This document shows positions 17,260 to 26,621 of a stretch of DNA of 64,000 bases, one piece after another (the first letter of the stretch is position 1; the number at the start of each line of letters is the position of its first letter). The translations under genes and the position numbers were made by a program. Under the pieces are notes generated by a model. It was not told the origin of the DNA and searched no databases. It saw only the letters and a list, made by a program, of their open reading frames with translations. Source of the stretch: an uncultured Eubacteriales bacterium (GTDB lineage Bacteria > Bacillota > Clostridia > Oscillospirales > CAG-272); contig CAKSZH010000010.1 in the NCBI GenBank assembly GCA_934525675.1, positions 28,985 through 92,984 on the forward strand, read 5' to 3'.

Positions 17260-18546
17260 ATGAGTGTAAAGAAGCAGGATATGCTGACCGAAGAGGATCG
17301 CGACGAGAGCGTCGTCCGCGAGGAAAACGAAGAGGCGGAGATCGCCGCAGAGAACCGCGCGCTTGACGGTGAGGACCGCGACGGAGGAAACGACGCGGAC
17401 ACGGATGTCCGGGAAGACCGCGAAGAGAGTGCCGGAGAAGACACCCCCGCAGAGAAGGAAGAGAAAAAGGTCGATGTGGAGTCGCTGATCGAAAAGGGCA
17501 AGAAGGGCAACCTTTCCCCCGACGATCTGGACGAAGCCATCCAGGAGATGGACTACGACGTGGACAGCATCGACAAGCTGTACGAGCGGCTGGAGGACAA
17601 CGGCATCGTCGTGACCGACAACGCGATCTCCAATGCGGAAATGAACGAAATCGAGTCCGAGGTCGAGAATTTCGGCGGCGGCGAAAATATGGAGCGGATT
17701 CTCGAACAGGAAGGTCTCTCCATTGACGACCCCGTGCGCCTTTACCTCAAGGAGATCGGCAGAGTTCCGCTGCTCAAGGGCGACGAAGAACTGGAGCTTG
17801 CCAAGCGCATGATGGAAGGCGACGAGGAAGCGAAGAACAAGCTGGTCGAAGCCAACCTCCGTCTCGTGGTCAGTATTGCCAAGCGGTACGTCGGGCGCGG
17901 CATGTTCTTCCTCGACCTGATTCAGGAGGGCAACCTCGGTCTGATGAAAGCGGTTGATAAATTCGACTATACCAAGGGCTACAAGTTCTCCACTTATGCC
18001 ACGTGGTGGATCCGTCAGGCAATCACGAGAGCCATCGCGGATCAGGCGAGAACCATCCGTATCCCCGTACACATGGTGGAAACCATCCATAAGGTGTCCC
18101 GTTATTCCCGTCAGATGCTCCAGGAGCTCGGACGTGAGCCTACTCCGGAGGAGATCGGCGAGAAGATGGGCATGGGAGCGGACAAGATCCGCGAGATTCT
18201 CAAGATCGCGCAGGACCCCGTGTCCCTGGAAACTCCGATCGGTGAGGAGGAGGACAGCCACCTCGGCGACTTCATTCCCGATGAGGATACTCCCGCTCCC
18301 GCGGATGCCGCGTCGGCAACCATTCTCCGCGAGGTCATCGAGCGCGAGCTGCACACCCTGACGCCGCGGGAAGAGCACGTTATCAAGCTGCGTTTCGGGC
18401 TTTACGACGGCAGATCCCGCACGCTGGAGGAGGTCGGCAAGGAGTTCAACATCACGCGTGAGCGTATCCGTCAGATCGAGGCGAAGGCGCTCCGCAAACT
18501 GCGTCACCCGAGCCGTGCGCGCCATCTGCGCGGATTCTTAGATTAA
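17260..18546 (+). CDS. sigA: Principal sigma factor SigA (RpoD)
   Basis: The housekeeping sigma-70 factor has 428 residues. Residues 1-70 are highly acidic, then region 1.1 (VESLIEKGKKGNLSPDDLDE). Regions 2-4 are textbook: DPVRLYLKEIGRVPLL, LVVSIAKRYVGRGMFFLDL, FSTYATWWIRQAITRAIADQ, and a final helix-turn-helix with TLEEVGKEFNITRERIRQIE. It lies 17 bp after dnaG with GAAAGGG before the ATG. The many TTGACA/TATAAT promoters in this window are its predicted targets. Confidence 0.98.
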   Translation: MSVKKQDMLTEEDRDESVVREENEEAEIAAENRALDGEDRDGGNDADTDVREDREESAGEDTPAEKEEKKVDVESLIEKGKKGNLSPDDLDEAIQEMDYDVDSIDKLYERLEDNGIVVTDNAISNAEMNEIESEVENFGGGENMERILEQEGLSIDDPVRLYLKEIGRVPLLKGDEELELAKRMMEGDEEAKNKLVEANLRLVVSIAKRYVGRGMFFLDLIQEGNLGLMKAVDKFDYTKGYKFSTYATWWIRQAITRAIADQARTIRIPVHMVETIHKVSRYSRQMLQELGREPTPEEIGEKMGMGADKIREILKIAQDPVSLETPIGEEEDSHLGDFIPDEDTPAPADAASATILREVIERELHTLTPREEHVIKLRFGLYDGRSRTLEEVGKEFNITRERIRQIEAKALRKLRHPSRARHLRGFLD

Positions 18547-18660
18547 GATTTGTAAAAAAAATATGACGTACCGCGACCTGTTTTTGTGACATTCACAAAA
18601 AACGGATTTTCCCTTTTGGGCATATTGCCGCCTAATTGTGAACGCTGGGTTACGAACTGT

Positions 18661-18696
18661 TTTTCCCCGCTCCGGCAACCGCCGGAGCGGGGAAAA
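18661..18696. other. Long perfect hairpin after sigA
   Basis: A 16-bp perfect stem (18661-18676 with 18681-18696), TTTTCCCCGCTCCGGC with an AACC loop and its complement. No T-run follows on either strand, so it is not a standard terminator. It may end the operon by a Rho-like route or stabilise the mRNA 3' end. A second A/T-rich inverted repeat (TTTTTGTGA / TCACAAAAA) lies at 18581-18601. Confidence 0.7.
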
Positions 18697-18702
18697 TCTG
18701 TC

Positions 18703-18731
18703 TTGACAGGGCGGGGGAAAAGTTGTAAAAT
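18703..18731 (+). promoter_or_regulatory. Promoter of the solute-binding lipoprotein
   Basis: TTGACA (18703-18708), a 17-bp spacer and TAAAAT (18726-18731). Confidence 0.75.
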
Positions 18732-18791
18732 ATAATACAGATTGATATATCTGTCCGGTATCGCGGACGGGAACGGGAGGACCGTGTAACC

Positions 18792-21071
18792 ATGAGAAAA
18801 AGGCTTTTATGTATCCTGCTTGCCGCAGTGATGCTTTTGTCCGCCGCGGCTTTGTCCGGCTGTGCCGGCACAACCGGTGATGCCAAGGGCAATATCAGCA
18901 AAGATGCGTCCGAGAACGCGGTGACGCTTGTCATGTGGCTGGTGACCAACGACACCACAACCCCCGAAGCGGTCGAAAACGTACAGGCGGCGATCAATAA
19001 GATCACGCAGGACAAATTCAAGATCCGCCTGTTGCTCAAGTATTACACCGAGGACGAATACTATCAGAAGCTGGAGGACGCGTTCCGCTATCAGGAGAGC
19101 AACGGTACCGAGGGCGGCAATGACGACGATAAGGAAAACGAGACCGTCGTCAACGATTACGGCTTCACCGAGATCAAGTATCCCGACCCCACCCCGAATC
19201 AGGTAGACATCGTGTATTTCGCGGGTTATGACCGCTATGTTTCCTACAGCCCGTATCTTGCCGCGCTTGACAATATGCTGGAAGATCAGGGCATGAAGAT
19301 GACCAAGTATATCTCCTCTTCCTACCTGGAAGGCGTCAAGCTGAACGGCACGACCTATGCGATTCCGAACTACAATGTTGCCGGCAAGTACAAATATATG
19401 CTCATCGACCGTGAGCTTTACGACAAGTATTATCAGCTGACTCCTCTCAACGAGATCCGCACGGTCTTCGATCTGGAACCCTTCATTCACCGCGTCAATG
19501 ACTATGAGGATGTCCTCCCCATCGATGCGGATTTTGAGGAACTCAAGAGCCAGCTTGCGTTTTTCTGGTCGGTCAACCCCGACAATCTGGAGGTGACCTC
19601 CGATTTCAGTCTGGTCGGGTATACCTACACCGATTACAGCCTGCTCAACCGTGGCGAGACGCTGATGAGTTTCCAGAATCTTTTTGAAAACGACACCTTT
19701 ACCAAGAACTTCAGAACGCTCATGGAGTATAAGCTCGACTCCTGCTTCGGTACGGCTACGGAAGGCGACCGTGCGGCGGTATCGTTTGTGACCGGCAACG
19801 CGTCCACGCTCCGCAAATGCGGTGCGGTGATTGTCAATGAAGATACCGATCCCGAAGCGCTTTACAGAGACCTCAAGGGCGATGAGAGCGTCAGGTATTA
19901 CGCCGTTGCCGTCGGTTATCCGACTCTGGAGGAGACGGATCTGTTCGGCGATCTGTTCGGTATCTGCCGTTATTCCGCTTCCACCAAGAAGAGCATGACT
20001 GTGCTCAATGAACTGAATACCAATCCCTCCCTCCGCAATCTGCTCCAGTACGGTGTGGAAGGCACCAACTACACTTTGACCGACAAGGGACAGGTACATA
20101 TGCTGAACGACAGTTACAGCATGGATCTGGAAAAAACGGGCAACGTCATGATCGCATACACCTATGAGGGAACCGATCTGACGTGGTATGATTCGGCACT
20201 GAAACAGAACCGCGATACGGTCGTACATCCGCTCTATCAGTTCTCCTTCTACCTGAACGATACCGCGGTCTCCAAGGATTATTCCTTCATGGAGTATGTG
20301 TCTGTGCCCGAAGAGGATCAGGCAAACTGGAGCGTGGCGCACACAAAGTATTACACCTTCGAGGAAACCGGGAAAGGTGTGGGCGAGTATACCCAGGCGA
20401 CCGAAGAGTATGACGACATGAAGGATTACTACAGCTGGGAAGCCTCGTACCGCAAGTACGTGTACATCGACGCCGAGGGGCACCGCAGATCCGCTACCGC
20501 AGTCTACGACCCGACGGTGACTTACTACACGGATTCCATGGAGCTGACGCCGATCGACGACGCATTCATGACGGAAGTCTCCCTCTCCTCCGACGACGAG
20601 GAAACCAAGGGAAGCAAGTGGGATCCCTCCAAGTACTATGTATTTGATGAGGATACCAAGGCGTATGTCAAGGCAACGGGCGAGTTTGACGAGGATACGG
20701 TGTATTACAGCTGGACCCTGACCCGCAGTCTGTACGTCATCAAGGACGCGGACGGAAATTACCGCCAGAGCCCCGAAAAATTCGATCCGACGCTCACCTA
20801 TTATAAGGCAACCATGGACATGGATCTGGTGCGGAGCATTTACGAGTGGTCCGCCGAGGCGTGGAACTCCTTCATGGAATGTACCACGCTGGAGAAGGTC
20901 GATCAGCTGATTACCTCCTGCTTGTCCAAGTACAGAGCACTGACCAACCATATCATGAGCAAGGCAACGGATCTGAGTTACAAGCCCGCCGATGGCGTGA
21001 CCGATTCCGGGCTCAGCGCTCCGTACAAAATTTATTACGAATGGGCAAAGAACAACCACTACATTCCGTAA
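18792..21071 (+). CDS. Extracellular solute-binding lipoprotein with a tyrosine-rich repeat insertion
   Basis: A 759-residue lipoprotein. The signal peptide ends in the lipobox LSGC (Cys24). Residues 40-500 and the C-terminal stretch (IYEWSAEAWNSFME...) look like a type 1 extracellular solute-binding protein of an ABC importer (TLVMWLVTND, GTTYAIPNY). Between them sit two related ~70-residue units. Each has a KYY...F start, an AT-EYD/EFD strand, a YYSW strand, and ends in FDP/YDPT-TYY. No permease or ATPase genes are adjacent. It may serve an importer encoded elsewhere or be a surface binding protein. The ligand is unknown. Confidence 0.75.
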   Translation: MRKRLLCILLAAVMLLSAAALSGCAGTTGDAKGNISKDASENAVTLVMWLVTNDTTTPEAVENVQAAINKITQDKFKIRLLLKYYTEDEYYQKLEDAFRYQESNGTEGGNDDDKENETVVNDYGFTEIKYPDPTPNQVDIVYFAGYDRYVSYSPYLAALDNMLEDQGMKMTKYISSSYLEGVKLNGTTYAIPNYNVAGKYKYMLIDRELYDKYYQLTPLNEIRTVFDLEPFIHRVNDYEDVLPIDADFEELKSQLAFFWSVNPDNLEVTSDFSLVGYTYTDYSLLNRGETLMSFQNLFENDTFTKNFRTLMEYKLDSCFGTATEGDRAAVSFVTGNASTLRKCGAVIVNEDTDPEALYRDLKGDESVRYYAVAVGYPTLEETDLFGDLFGICRYSASTKKSMTVLNELNTNPSLRNLLQYGVEGTNYTLTDKGQVHMLNDSYSMDLEKTGNVMIAYTYEGTDLTWYDSALKQNRDTVVHPLYQFSFYLNDTAVSKDYSFMEYVSVPEEDQANWSVAHTKYYTFEETGKGVGEYTQATEEYDDMKDYYSWEASYRKYVYIDAEGHRRSATAVYDPTVTYYTDSMELTPIDDAFMTEVSLSSDDEETKGSKWDPSKYYVFDEDTKAYVKATGEFDEDTVYYSWTLTRSLYVIKDADGNYRQSPEKFDPTLTYYKATMDMDLVRSIYEWSAEAWNSFMECTTLEKVDQLITSCLSKYRALTNHIMSKATDLSYKPADGVTDSGLSAPYKIYYEWAKNNHYIP

Positions 21072-21143
21072 CGGAATGACGGATCAGCCGGGATGGAAAC
21101 ATTCCGGCTTTTCCTGTTTCAAAAAAGACTGTGAGGGGAAGAT

Positions 21144-21785
21144 ATGACCTATACCGATCTGATCTGGGACTTCAACGGTACTCTGTACGACGACGTGCAG
21201 GCGTGCCTTGACAGCATTGATACACTGCTTGTCCGGTACGGCAAACCGCCGCTCGGTACCAAGGAACGGTACCGCGAGGTATTCGGTTTTCCCATTGAGG
21301 AGTATTACCGCCGCGCCGGATTTGATTTTGATGAGGCGCCGTTTGAAAAGCTCGCACACGAGTGGGTGGAACTGTACTTTACAAACAGCATCCATTCCGG
21401 ACTGTATCCCGGTGCCGGGGATGCGCTTGGAGCGTTCCGTTCCATGGGATACCGCCATACGCTGCTTTCGGCAACCGAACTCGGAATGCTGCAAGGGCAG
21501 GTGGGGGCGCTCGGCATTGGCGGATACTTTGACAAAATACTGGGACGCGGCGACATTTACGCGCACAGCAAGACCGAACTCGGACGGATGTGGAAGAAAC
21601 AGCACCCCGACCGCCGCCCGCTCTTTATCGGGGATACCGTACACGACGCGGAGACTGCCGACGCCATGGGGGCAGACTGTGTGCTGATTGCCGCGGGGCA
21701 TCAGTCTGGGCAGGTGCTTCTTGCCACGGGAAAGCCGGTGCTCGACAGCATTCGGGAACTTGTTCCGTTTGTCGGCGCGACCTGA
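21144..21785 (+). CDS. HAD superfamily hydrolase
   Basis: A 213-residue HAD phosphatase of the phosphoglycolate phosphatase-like type. Motif I is WDFNGTLYDD, motif II LLSATE, Lys lies in HSKTELG, and motif IV is FIGDTVHDAETA. The second residue of the usual DxD pair is Asn rather than Asp, which removes the standard general acid/base; this variant recurs in a clostridial subgroup as far as I recall. The cap domain is the small helical C1 type. The substrate is unknown. GAGGGGAAG precedes the ATG. Confidence 0.85.
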   Translation: MTYTDLIWDFNGTLYDDVQACLDSIDTLLVRYGKPPLGTKERYREVFGFPIEEYYRRAGFDFDEAPFEKLAHEWVELYFTNSIHSGLYPGAGDALGAFRSMGYRHTLLSATELGMLQGQVGALGIGGYFDKILGRGDIYAHSKTELGRMWKKQHPDRRPLFIGDTVHDAETADAMGADCVLIAAGHQSGQVLLATGKPVLDSIRELVPFVGAT

Positions 21786-21827
21786 TTTTTGTCCATGTGA
21801 AATTTCCCGCGGATTTGCGGGAAAATC

Positions 21828-21856
21828 TTGAAATCTTTTCGGGTTTGGTGTACAAT
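21828..21856 (+). promoter_or_regulatory. Promoter of ymfF-ymfH
   Basis: TTGAAA (21828-21833), a 17-bp spacer and TACAAT (21851-21856). A small hairpin (TTCCCGC / GCGGGAA, 21804-21823) lies just upstream and may end the HAD transcript. Confidence 0.65.
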
Positions 21857-21903
21857 ATAAAGGATTATATGGGCGTTACAGCCGGGAAGCGGGGTGAGTG
21901 GTC

Positions 21904-23217
21904 ATGGAGAACGATCAGAAAGTCATCGGGCGCGCGGGGACCCTGCGCGTTTTTCCGACAAATCGCTTCAAGACCGGTATGCTGTCCGTCCTGACCGTGC
22001 TTCCGCCCGATCCCGTCCGGACCCCTCTGGAGCGGCTTCTGTTCTCGGTTTTGTGCCGCGGTACGGAAAAGTATCCGACCGTCGCGTCGCTCAACCGCCG
22101 TATGGATGCATTGTATGCGTCGGGACTCAGCGTCCGCTCGACGCGCTACGGCAATTATCAGCTGTTCGGCTTCCGTGCGGATTTTCTGGAAGAACGGTAC
22201 ATTCCGGACGGCTGTGACGTGACAGACGGGATGCTGGAGATTGTGGAACAGCTTCTGTTTCACCCGCTTCTGGAGAACGGACGCTTTTCGGAAGCCTATC
22301 TCGCAAGCGAAAAGAAGATTCAGTGTGACGCCATCCGCGCGTCGCAAAGCAACCCGCAGGCATACGCCGTGCGCCGCTGTCAGGAAATGCTGTACGGGGA
22401 TGACCCGTTTGTTGTCTCCCAGCTTGGCACGGAGGAATTGGTAAAAGGTTTTACGGGGGATGACCTGCTTGCGGAATCGGTCCGGCTGTTCGGAAGTGCG
22501 GAACGCCACGGCGTGCCGTTTCAATTTGTCTATGTCGGAAGTATGTCACCGGACGCCATGGCGCACCGCCTGGAGAATCGTTTCGGTTCGTATACGGCGG
22601 GGGAGCGCGTGTCTGTCGGAACACCGGTCCCGCAGTTTGGCGGAACGCTCCGTTCGGCGACGGAGGAGATGCCCGTGGCGCAGAGCCGCCTGGTGATTGC
22701 CATTCCGACCGGTGTGACGCTGAACTCGCCGGAATTCTATGCTATGCTCGTGCTCAACGAAATGCTCGGCGTGTCGCCCGCATCCAAACTGTTTCTGGAA
22801 GTCAGAGAAAAAAAGAGCCTGTGCTATCATTGCGCGTCGTCCTATGATTTCTACAAGGGTGTGATCTATATCACCGCGGGAATCCGTCGGGAGAACCGCG
22901 AGGCGGCAACAGAAGGAATCTTCCTGCAATTGGAGGCGCTCCGCCGCGGGGATTTCACGGAGGACGAGTTACAGGTTGCAAAGAAATCGCTTGCCAATTC
23001 CTATCGTCAGATCCCGGATAATCCCGGCGCCATTGAGGGGTACGCATTCGGGCGAGCGCTTTACGGTGTCCGCACCACGGTGGAGGAGACCATGGCGCAT
23101 TTCGGAAACGTCACGCGGGAAGACCTGATTGCCGCGGCGGGGCGGCTGAACCCGGAGGTTCTGTTCTTCCTGGACGGCACGGGAAAAGGCGGAGAGGAGG
23201 ACGACGATGAGAACTGA
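21904..23217 (+). CDS. ymfF: M16-family peptidase homologue YmfF (inactive-type)
   Basis: A 437-residue insulinase-fold protein matching the YmfF group, annotated as associated with EF-P 5-aminopentanol modification. It lacks the HxxEH zinc motif, so it is probably the non-catalytic partner of the pair. The conserved C-terminal half has NEMLGVSPASKLFLEVREKK and SLCYHCASSYDFYKG. ATG 21904 is chosen because GGGGTGAG lies just upstream; GTG 21898 overlaps that site. The 3' end overlaps ymfH by 11 bp, which implies translational coupling. Confidence 0.88.
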   Translation: MENDQKVIGRAGTLRVFPTNRFKTGMLSVLTVLPPDPVRTPLERLLFSVLCRGTEKYPTVASLNRRMDALYASGLSVRSTRYGNYQLFGFRADFLEERYIPDGCDVTDGMLEIVEQLLFHPLLENGRFSEAYLASEKKIQCDAIRASQSNPQAYAVRRCQEMLYGDDPFVVSQLGTEELVKGFTGDDLLAESVRLFGSAERHGVPFQFVYVGSMSPDAMAHRLENRFGSYTAGERVSVGTPVPQFGGTLRSATEEMPVAQSRLVIAIPTGVTLNSPEFYAMLVLNEMLGVSPASKLFLEVREKKSLCYHCASSYDFYKGVIYITAGIRRENREAATEGIFLQLEALRRGDFTEDELQVAKKSLANSYRQIPDNPGAIEGYAFGRALYGVRTTVEETMAHFGNVTREDLIAAAGRLNPEVLFFLDGTGKGGEEDDDEN

Positions 23218-24520
23218 CGGCGGAGCACAATACGAAAAGACAGAGTTTTCGTCGGAATTCCTCGGGGAACACTATTGCCGTGTGCGGCATCCGAGCGGGC
23301 TTTCGGTTTATGTGTTTCCGAAGAGAATGTCCACGTCCTACGCGTTGTTGGCTACCCGCTACGGCGCGGCGGACAATTGTTTCTGCTTTGAAGGAGAAAA
23401 AGAATTTGTCCGGTTGCCCGCAGGCGTCGCGCATTTTCTGGAGCACAAACTTTTTGATAACCCGGATGGGAGCGACGCGATCATGCGCCTGTCCGCGCTG
23501 GGAGCCGACGCAAACGCTTACACCGATTACGACCGCACTGCGTATCTTTTCAGCGCGACCGACCACGTTTACGAAGCGCTCGCGGAGCTGATTGGCTTTG
23601 TGACAAACCCGTATTTCACGGAGGAAACCGTGAAAAAGGAGCAGGGGATCATTGCCGAGGAGATCCGGATGTACGAGGACCATCCCGGCGACCGTTGCTT
23701 CCGCGGTATGCTGACAGGGCTTTATGAAAACGCGGAACTGCGGGAGAACATCTGCGGCACCGAACAGTCCATTGCCGCGATCACGCCGGAAATTCTGTAC
23801 CGCGCATATCACACCTTTTACCGTCCCTCCAACATGGTGCTGATCGTGACGGGGGACGTGACGGAGGAAGGCGTGATGGAGGTCTGTGACCGGGTGCTTC
23901 CGAAGACGGAGCCGGACCGCCGCAGGATTCTCCGGGAACCGGCTCGGGAACCCGCCCGCGCATTCCGCAAAAGAACGGAATACAGGATGCAGACAGGCAA
24001 AACCCAGTTCTGCCTTGCCATGAAGGACCCCGTGACGGGGCTTTCCCCCGGGGAACGCTTCGCCCGCACGACTGCGGTCTCCCTGCTTGACGATATGCTT
24101 TTTTCCATGGCGGAGCCGTTTTACAACCGCCTGTTTGAAGCGGGGCTGGTTTCACCGCTCTGGTCATACGGATACAATACCTACGGCACGTATGCGTTCA
24201 ACGGCATTTCCGGCGAGGCGGACGACCCCGACCGGGTCCTTGAGGAGTGGCACCGCTACCTCGGTGAGGTGCGGCGGGACGGACTTTCCCCGGAAAGCTT
24301 TCTCCGCAATCAGCGTGCGTCGGTGGCGGAGTTCATCAAGCTGTTTGATTCCACCGAGGACATCGGCGAGGCACTGCTTCAGTCCGCACTGGACGGCGTG
24401 GATCTCTTCCGCAACATGGATGCCGTGGAGAGTGTTACCATGGAAGAGCTGAATGCGCTTCTTGACACGCTTTTCCGGGAAGAATACGAAACCTTATCGG
24501 TCGTAAGACCGCTTGAATAA
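23207..24520 (+). CDS. ymfH: M16-family zinc peptidase YmfH
   Basis: The catalytic partner of YmfF, 437 residues. The inverted zinc motif HFLEH is intact (AHFLEHKLFDNPDGSD near residue 80), and the distal glutamate lies in EQGIIAEEIRMYEDHPGD. The second M16 half is present (SLLDDMLFSMAEPFYNRLFE). Homologues occur in the same order in Bacillus, where the pair is linked to EF-P modification or membrane functions. The substrate here is not known. It overlaps ymfF and is followed 24 bp later by lgt, which may be cotranscribed. Confidence 0.92.
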   Translation: MRTDGGAQYEKTEFSSEFLGEHYCRVRHPSGLSVYVFPKRMSTSYALLATRYGAADNCFCFEGEKEFVRLPAGVAHFLEHKLFDNPDGSDAIMRLSALGADANAYTDYDRTAYLFSATDHVYEALAELIGFVTNPYFTEETVKKEQGIIAEEIRMYEDHPGDRCFRGMLTGLYENAELRENICGTEQSIAAITPEILYRAYHTFYRPSNMVLIVTGDVTEEGVMEVCDRVLPKTEPDRRRILREPAREPARAFRKRTEYRMQTGKTQFCLAMKDPVTGLSPGERFARTTAVSLLDDMLFSMAEPFYNRLFEAGLVSPLWSYGYNTYGTYAFNGISGEADDPDRVLEEWHRYLGEVRRDGLSPESFLRNQRASVAEFIKLFDSTEDIGEALLQSALDGVDLFRNMDAVESVTMEELNALLDTLFREEYETLSVVRPLE

Positions 24521-24544
24521 ACAGAAAGAAAAGGAGTGATACAA

Positions 24545-25759
24545 ATGATCGATCCGACCACAATTTCGTTCCCCGGTATCGGAATCGGGGAATTCACGGT
24601 GGACAAGGTTGCCTTCTCCATCGGAAAACTTGAGGTGCGCTGGTATGGCGTTTTCATTACGCTCGGCATCATCTGCGCCTTCATCGTTGCGTATCTGCAT
24701 ACGAGGGACGACGGGCTTGTGCCGGACGACCTGCTTGACATCGGACTGGTTTCGGTGATTGCGGGAATCGTCGGCGCGCGGCTGTATTACGTCATCACCT
24801 CCGCGTCGAGCGGGCGTGACACCTACAACAGTTTTCTTGACGTGATCGCCGTCTGGAACGGCGGACTTGCCATTTACGGCGGTGTGATCGGCGGATGTCT
24901 GGCGGTCTATCTGATGTGCCGCTACAAAAAGATCAACTGGCAGAAGCTGCTTGACGCCATTGTGCCCGGCATAATGATTGCGCAGGTCATCGGCAGATGG
25001 GGCAATTTCATCAACGGGGAAGCGCACGGTGGCATCGTCATGGAGGGAAGCCCGCTTTATTTCCTTCGCATGGGGCTTTACGAGGGCGGGACCTTTGCCT
25101 GCTATCACCCCACCTTCTTTTATGAATCTCTCTGGAACCTGATCGGCTTTGTCCTCATTCAGGTGTTCTACAAGAAAAAGAAATTCGACGGACAGATTCT
25201 CCTTGAATACGTTACCTGGTACGGCTTCGGCAGAATGTTCATTGAGGGACTCCGTACCGACAGTCTGTATCTCGGTCACACGGGGATCCGCGTGTCGCAG
25301 CTGGTCGGATTCCTCTGCTTCCTCATCGGCGGCGGACTGCTTGTCGCAGGTCTGATTGCGGCAAAGAAGGGGAAACTCTGCGTCGCGGACAACGTCTATT
25401 ATCCCGGCGCCAAGAGACTGCTTCTTCAGGAAAAGGAGCGTTTTGTGGAAGAGGCGATTGCGGAGAAAGCCGCAAGAGAGGCTGCTGCGAATGCGGAGCA
25501 TGAGGACGGAGCGGACGGTGCCTCCGAAACCGATGATGCCGATGCGGGCAAAGCCGACGGGCAGGAAATGGAGCAAACCGACGCGGACGCTGTAACCTCA
25601 GATGTCAATGAAAAGGACCCTGCTACCAAAACGGCGGATACGACCTCCGGAAAGCCGGAATCCGCAGAAACGGAAGAGGCAACGGCGGACAAGGATGCAG
25701 ACAAAGCGTCCGAAGAAACGAATGACGACACAAAGAAAGATGAGAGCAACCATGGCTGA
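24545..25759 (+). CDS. lgt: Prolipoprotein diacylglyceryl transferase with long acidic tail
   Basis: Lgt attaches diacylglycerol to the lipobox cysteine of prolipoproteins at the membrane; the window encodes at least three likely substrates. Core motifs are WYGVFITLGII, the signature GRWGNFINGEAHG (about residue 150) and GLRTDSLYLG, with several membrane helices up to about residue 275. Unlike typical Lgt (about 260-290 residues), this one has a ~120-residue acidic, Ala/Glu/Asp/Thr-rich tail that looks disordered. ATG 24545 has AAGGAG 8 bases upstream. The gene overlaps folD by 8 bp. Confidence 0.95.
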   Translation: MIDPTTISFPGIGIGEFTVDKVAFSIGKLEVRWYGVFITLGIICAFIVAYLHTRDDGLVPDDLLDIGLVSVIAGIVGARLYYVITSASSGRDTYNSFLDVIAVWNGGLAIYGGVIGGCLAVYLMCRYKKINWQKLLDAIVPGIMIAQVIGRWGNFINGEAHGGIVMEGSPLYFLRMGLYEGGTFACYHPTFFYESLWNLIGFVLIQVFYKKKKFDGQILLEYVTWYGFGRMFIEGLRTDSLYLGHTGIRVSQLVGFLCFLIGGGLLVAGLIAAKKGKLCVADNVYYPGAKRLLLQEKERFVEEAIAEKAAREAAANAEHEDGADGASETDDADAGKADGQEMEQTDADAVTSDVNEKDPATKTADTTSGKPESAETEEATADKDADKASEETNDDTKKDESNHG

Positions 25760-26621
25760 AGCAGAACGCATTGACGGGAAAGCCGTATCGGCAAAGCTCC
25801 GCGCCGATCTCCGGAGGGAAACCGAGGAGTTTACCAGTAAGACCGGAATCGTTCCCGGGCTTGCGGTCGTTCTCGTCGGCAACAATCCGGCATCGGAAGT
25901 GTATGTGCGCAACAAGAAGAAAGCCGCTCTGGATTGCGGATTCTATTCCGAGGAGCACGATCTGCCTGCGGATACGACAAAGGAGCAGCTGGACGACCTG
26001 ATCAGAGGGCTCAACCGTGACCCGAAGATTCACGGAATTTTAGTTCAGCTCCCGCTTCCCGCGGGGCTGGATGAGCGGGATGTCATTCTCGGCATCGATC
26101 CGTCCAAGGATGTGGATGCGTTTCACCCCTACAATGCGGGAAAGATCATGATCGGTGAGCCGGACTTTCTGCCATGTACTCCTGCCGGCGTGATGGAGTT
26201 GCTCCGCGCATACGGGGTAGAGATTGCAGGCAAGGAATGTGTCGTGGTCGGACGGTCGAACATTGTCGGCAAGCCGCAGGCGATGCTTCTGCTCGCCGGG
26301 GACGGCACCGTGACCGTTTGCCACAGCAAGACAAAGAACCTCTGTGAGATTACCCGTCGTGCGGACATTCTGGTCGTTGCCGTCGGACGTGCGGATTTTA
26401 TCCGGGGCGACATGGTGAAGGACGGTGCGGTTGTCATCGACGTTGGCATGAACCGCCGCGCGGACGGAAAGCTGTGCGGGGACGTGTGCTTTGACGAGGT
26501 AAAGGAAAAAGCGTCCCTGATTACGCCGGTGCCCGGCGGGGTCGGACCCATGACCATCACCATGCTGATGAAAAATACGCTGACTGCCGCCCGTCGAGCG
26601 GCGGAAAAGAGAAAAGAATGA
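25752..26621 (+). CDS. folD: Methylenetetrahydrofolate dehydrogenase/cyclohydrolase
   Basis: A bifunctional enzyme of one-carbon metabolism that interconverts 5,10-methylene- and 10-formyl-tetrahydrofolate. The 289-residue protein has VVLVGNNPASEVYVRNKKKA with the catalytic lysine, the VVGRSNIVGKPQAMLL dinucleotide loop and PVPGGVGPMTITML. The start at 25752 lies inside the end of lgt. An in-frame start 150 bp upstream would translate lgt's acidic tail in another frame and is rejected. It overlaps the next gene by ATGA. Confidence 0.96.
   Translation: MAEAERIDGKAVSAKLRADLRRETEEFTSKTGIVPGLAVVLVGNNPASEVYVRNKKKAALDCGFYSEEHDLPADTTKEQLDDLIRGLNRDPKIHGILVQLPLPAGLDERDVILGIDPSKDVDAFHPYNAGKIMIGEPDFLPCTPAGVMELLRAYGVEIAGKECVVVGRSNIVGKPQAMLLLAGDGTVTVCHSKTKNLCEITRRADILVVAVGRADFIRGDMVKDGAVVIDVGMNRRADGKLCGDVCFDEVKEKASLITPVPGGVGPMTITMLMKNTLTAARRAAEKRKE

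Noticed and set aside
18807..21059. 750-codon minus-strand open frame opposite the solute-binding lipoprotein
   Set aside because: The plus strand has a signal peptide, lipobox, promoter and ribosome binding site; the antisense frame is a GC-codon shadow without family features.
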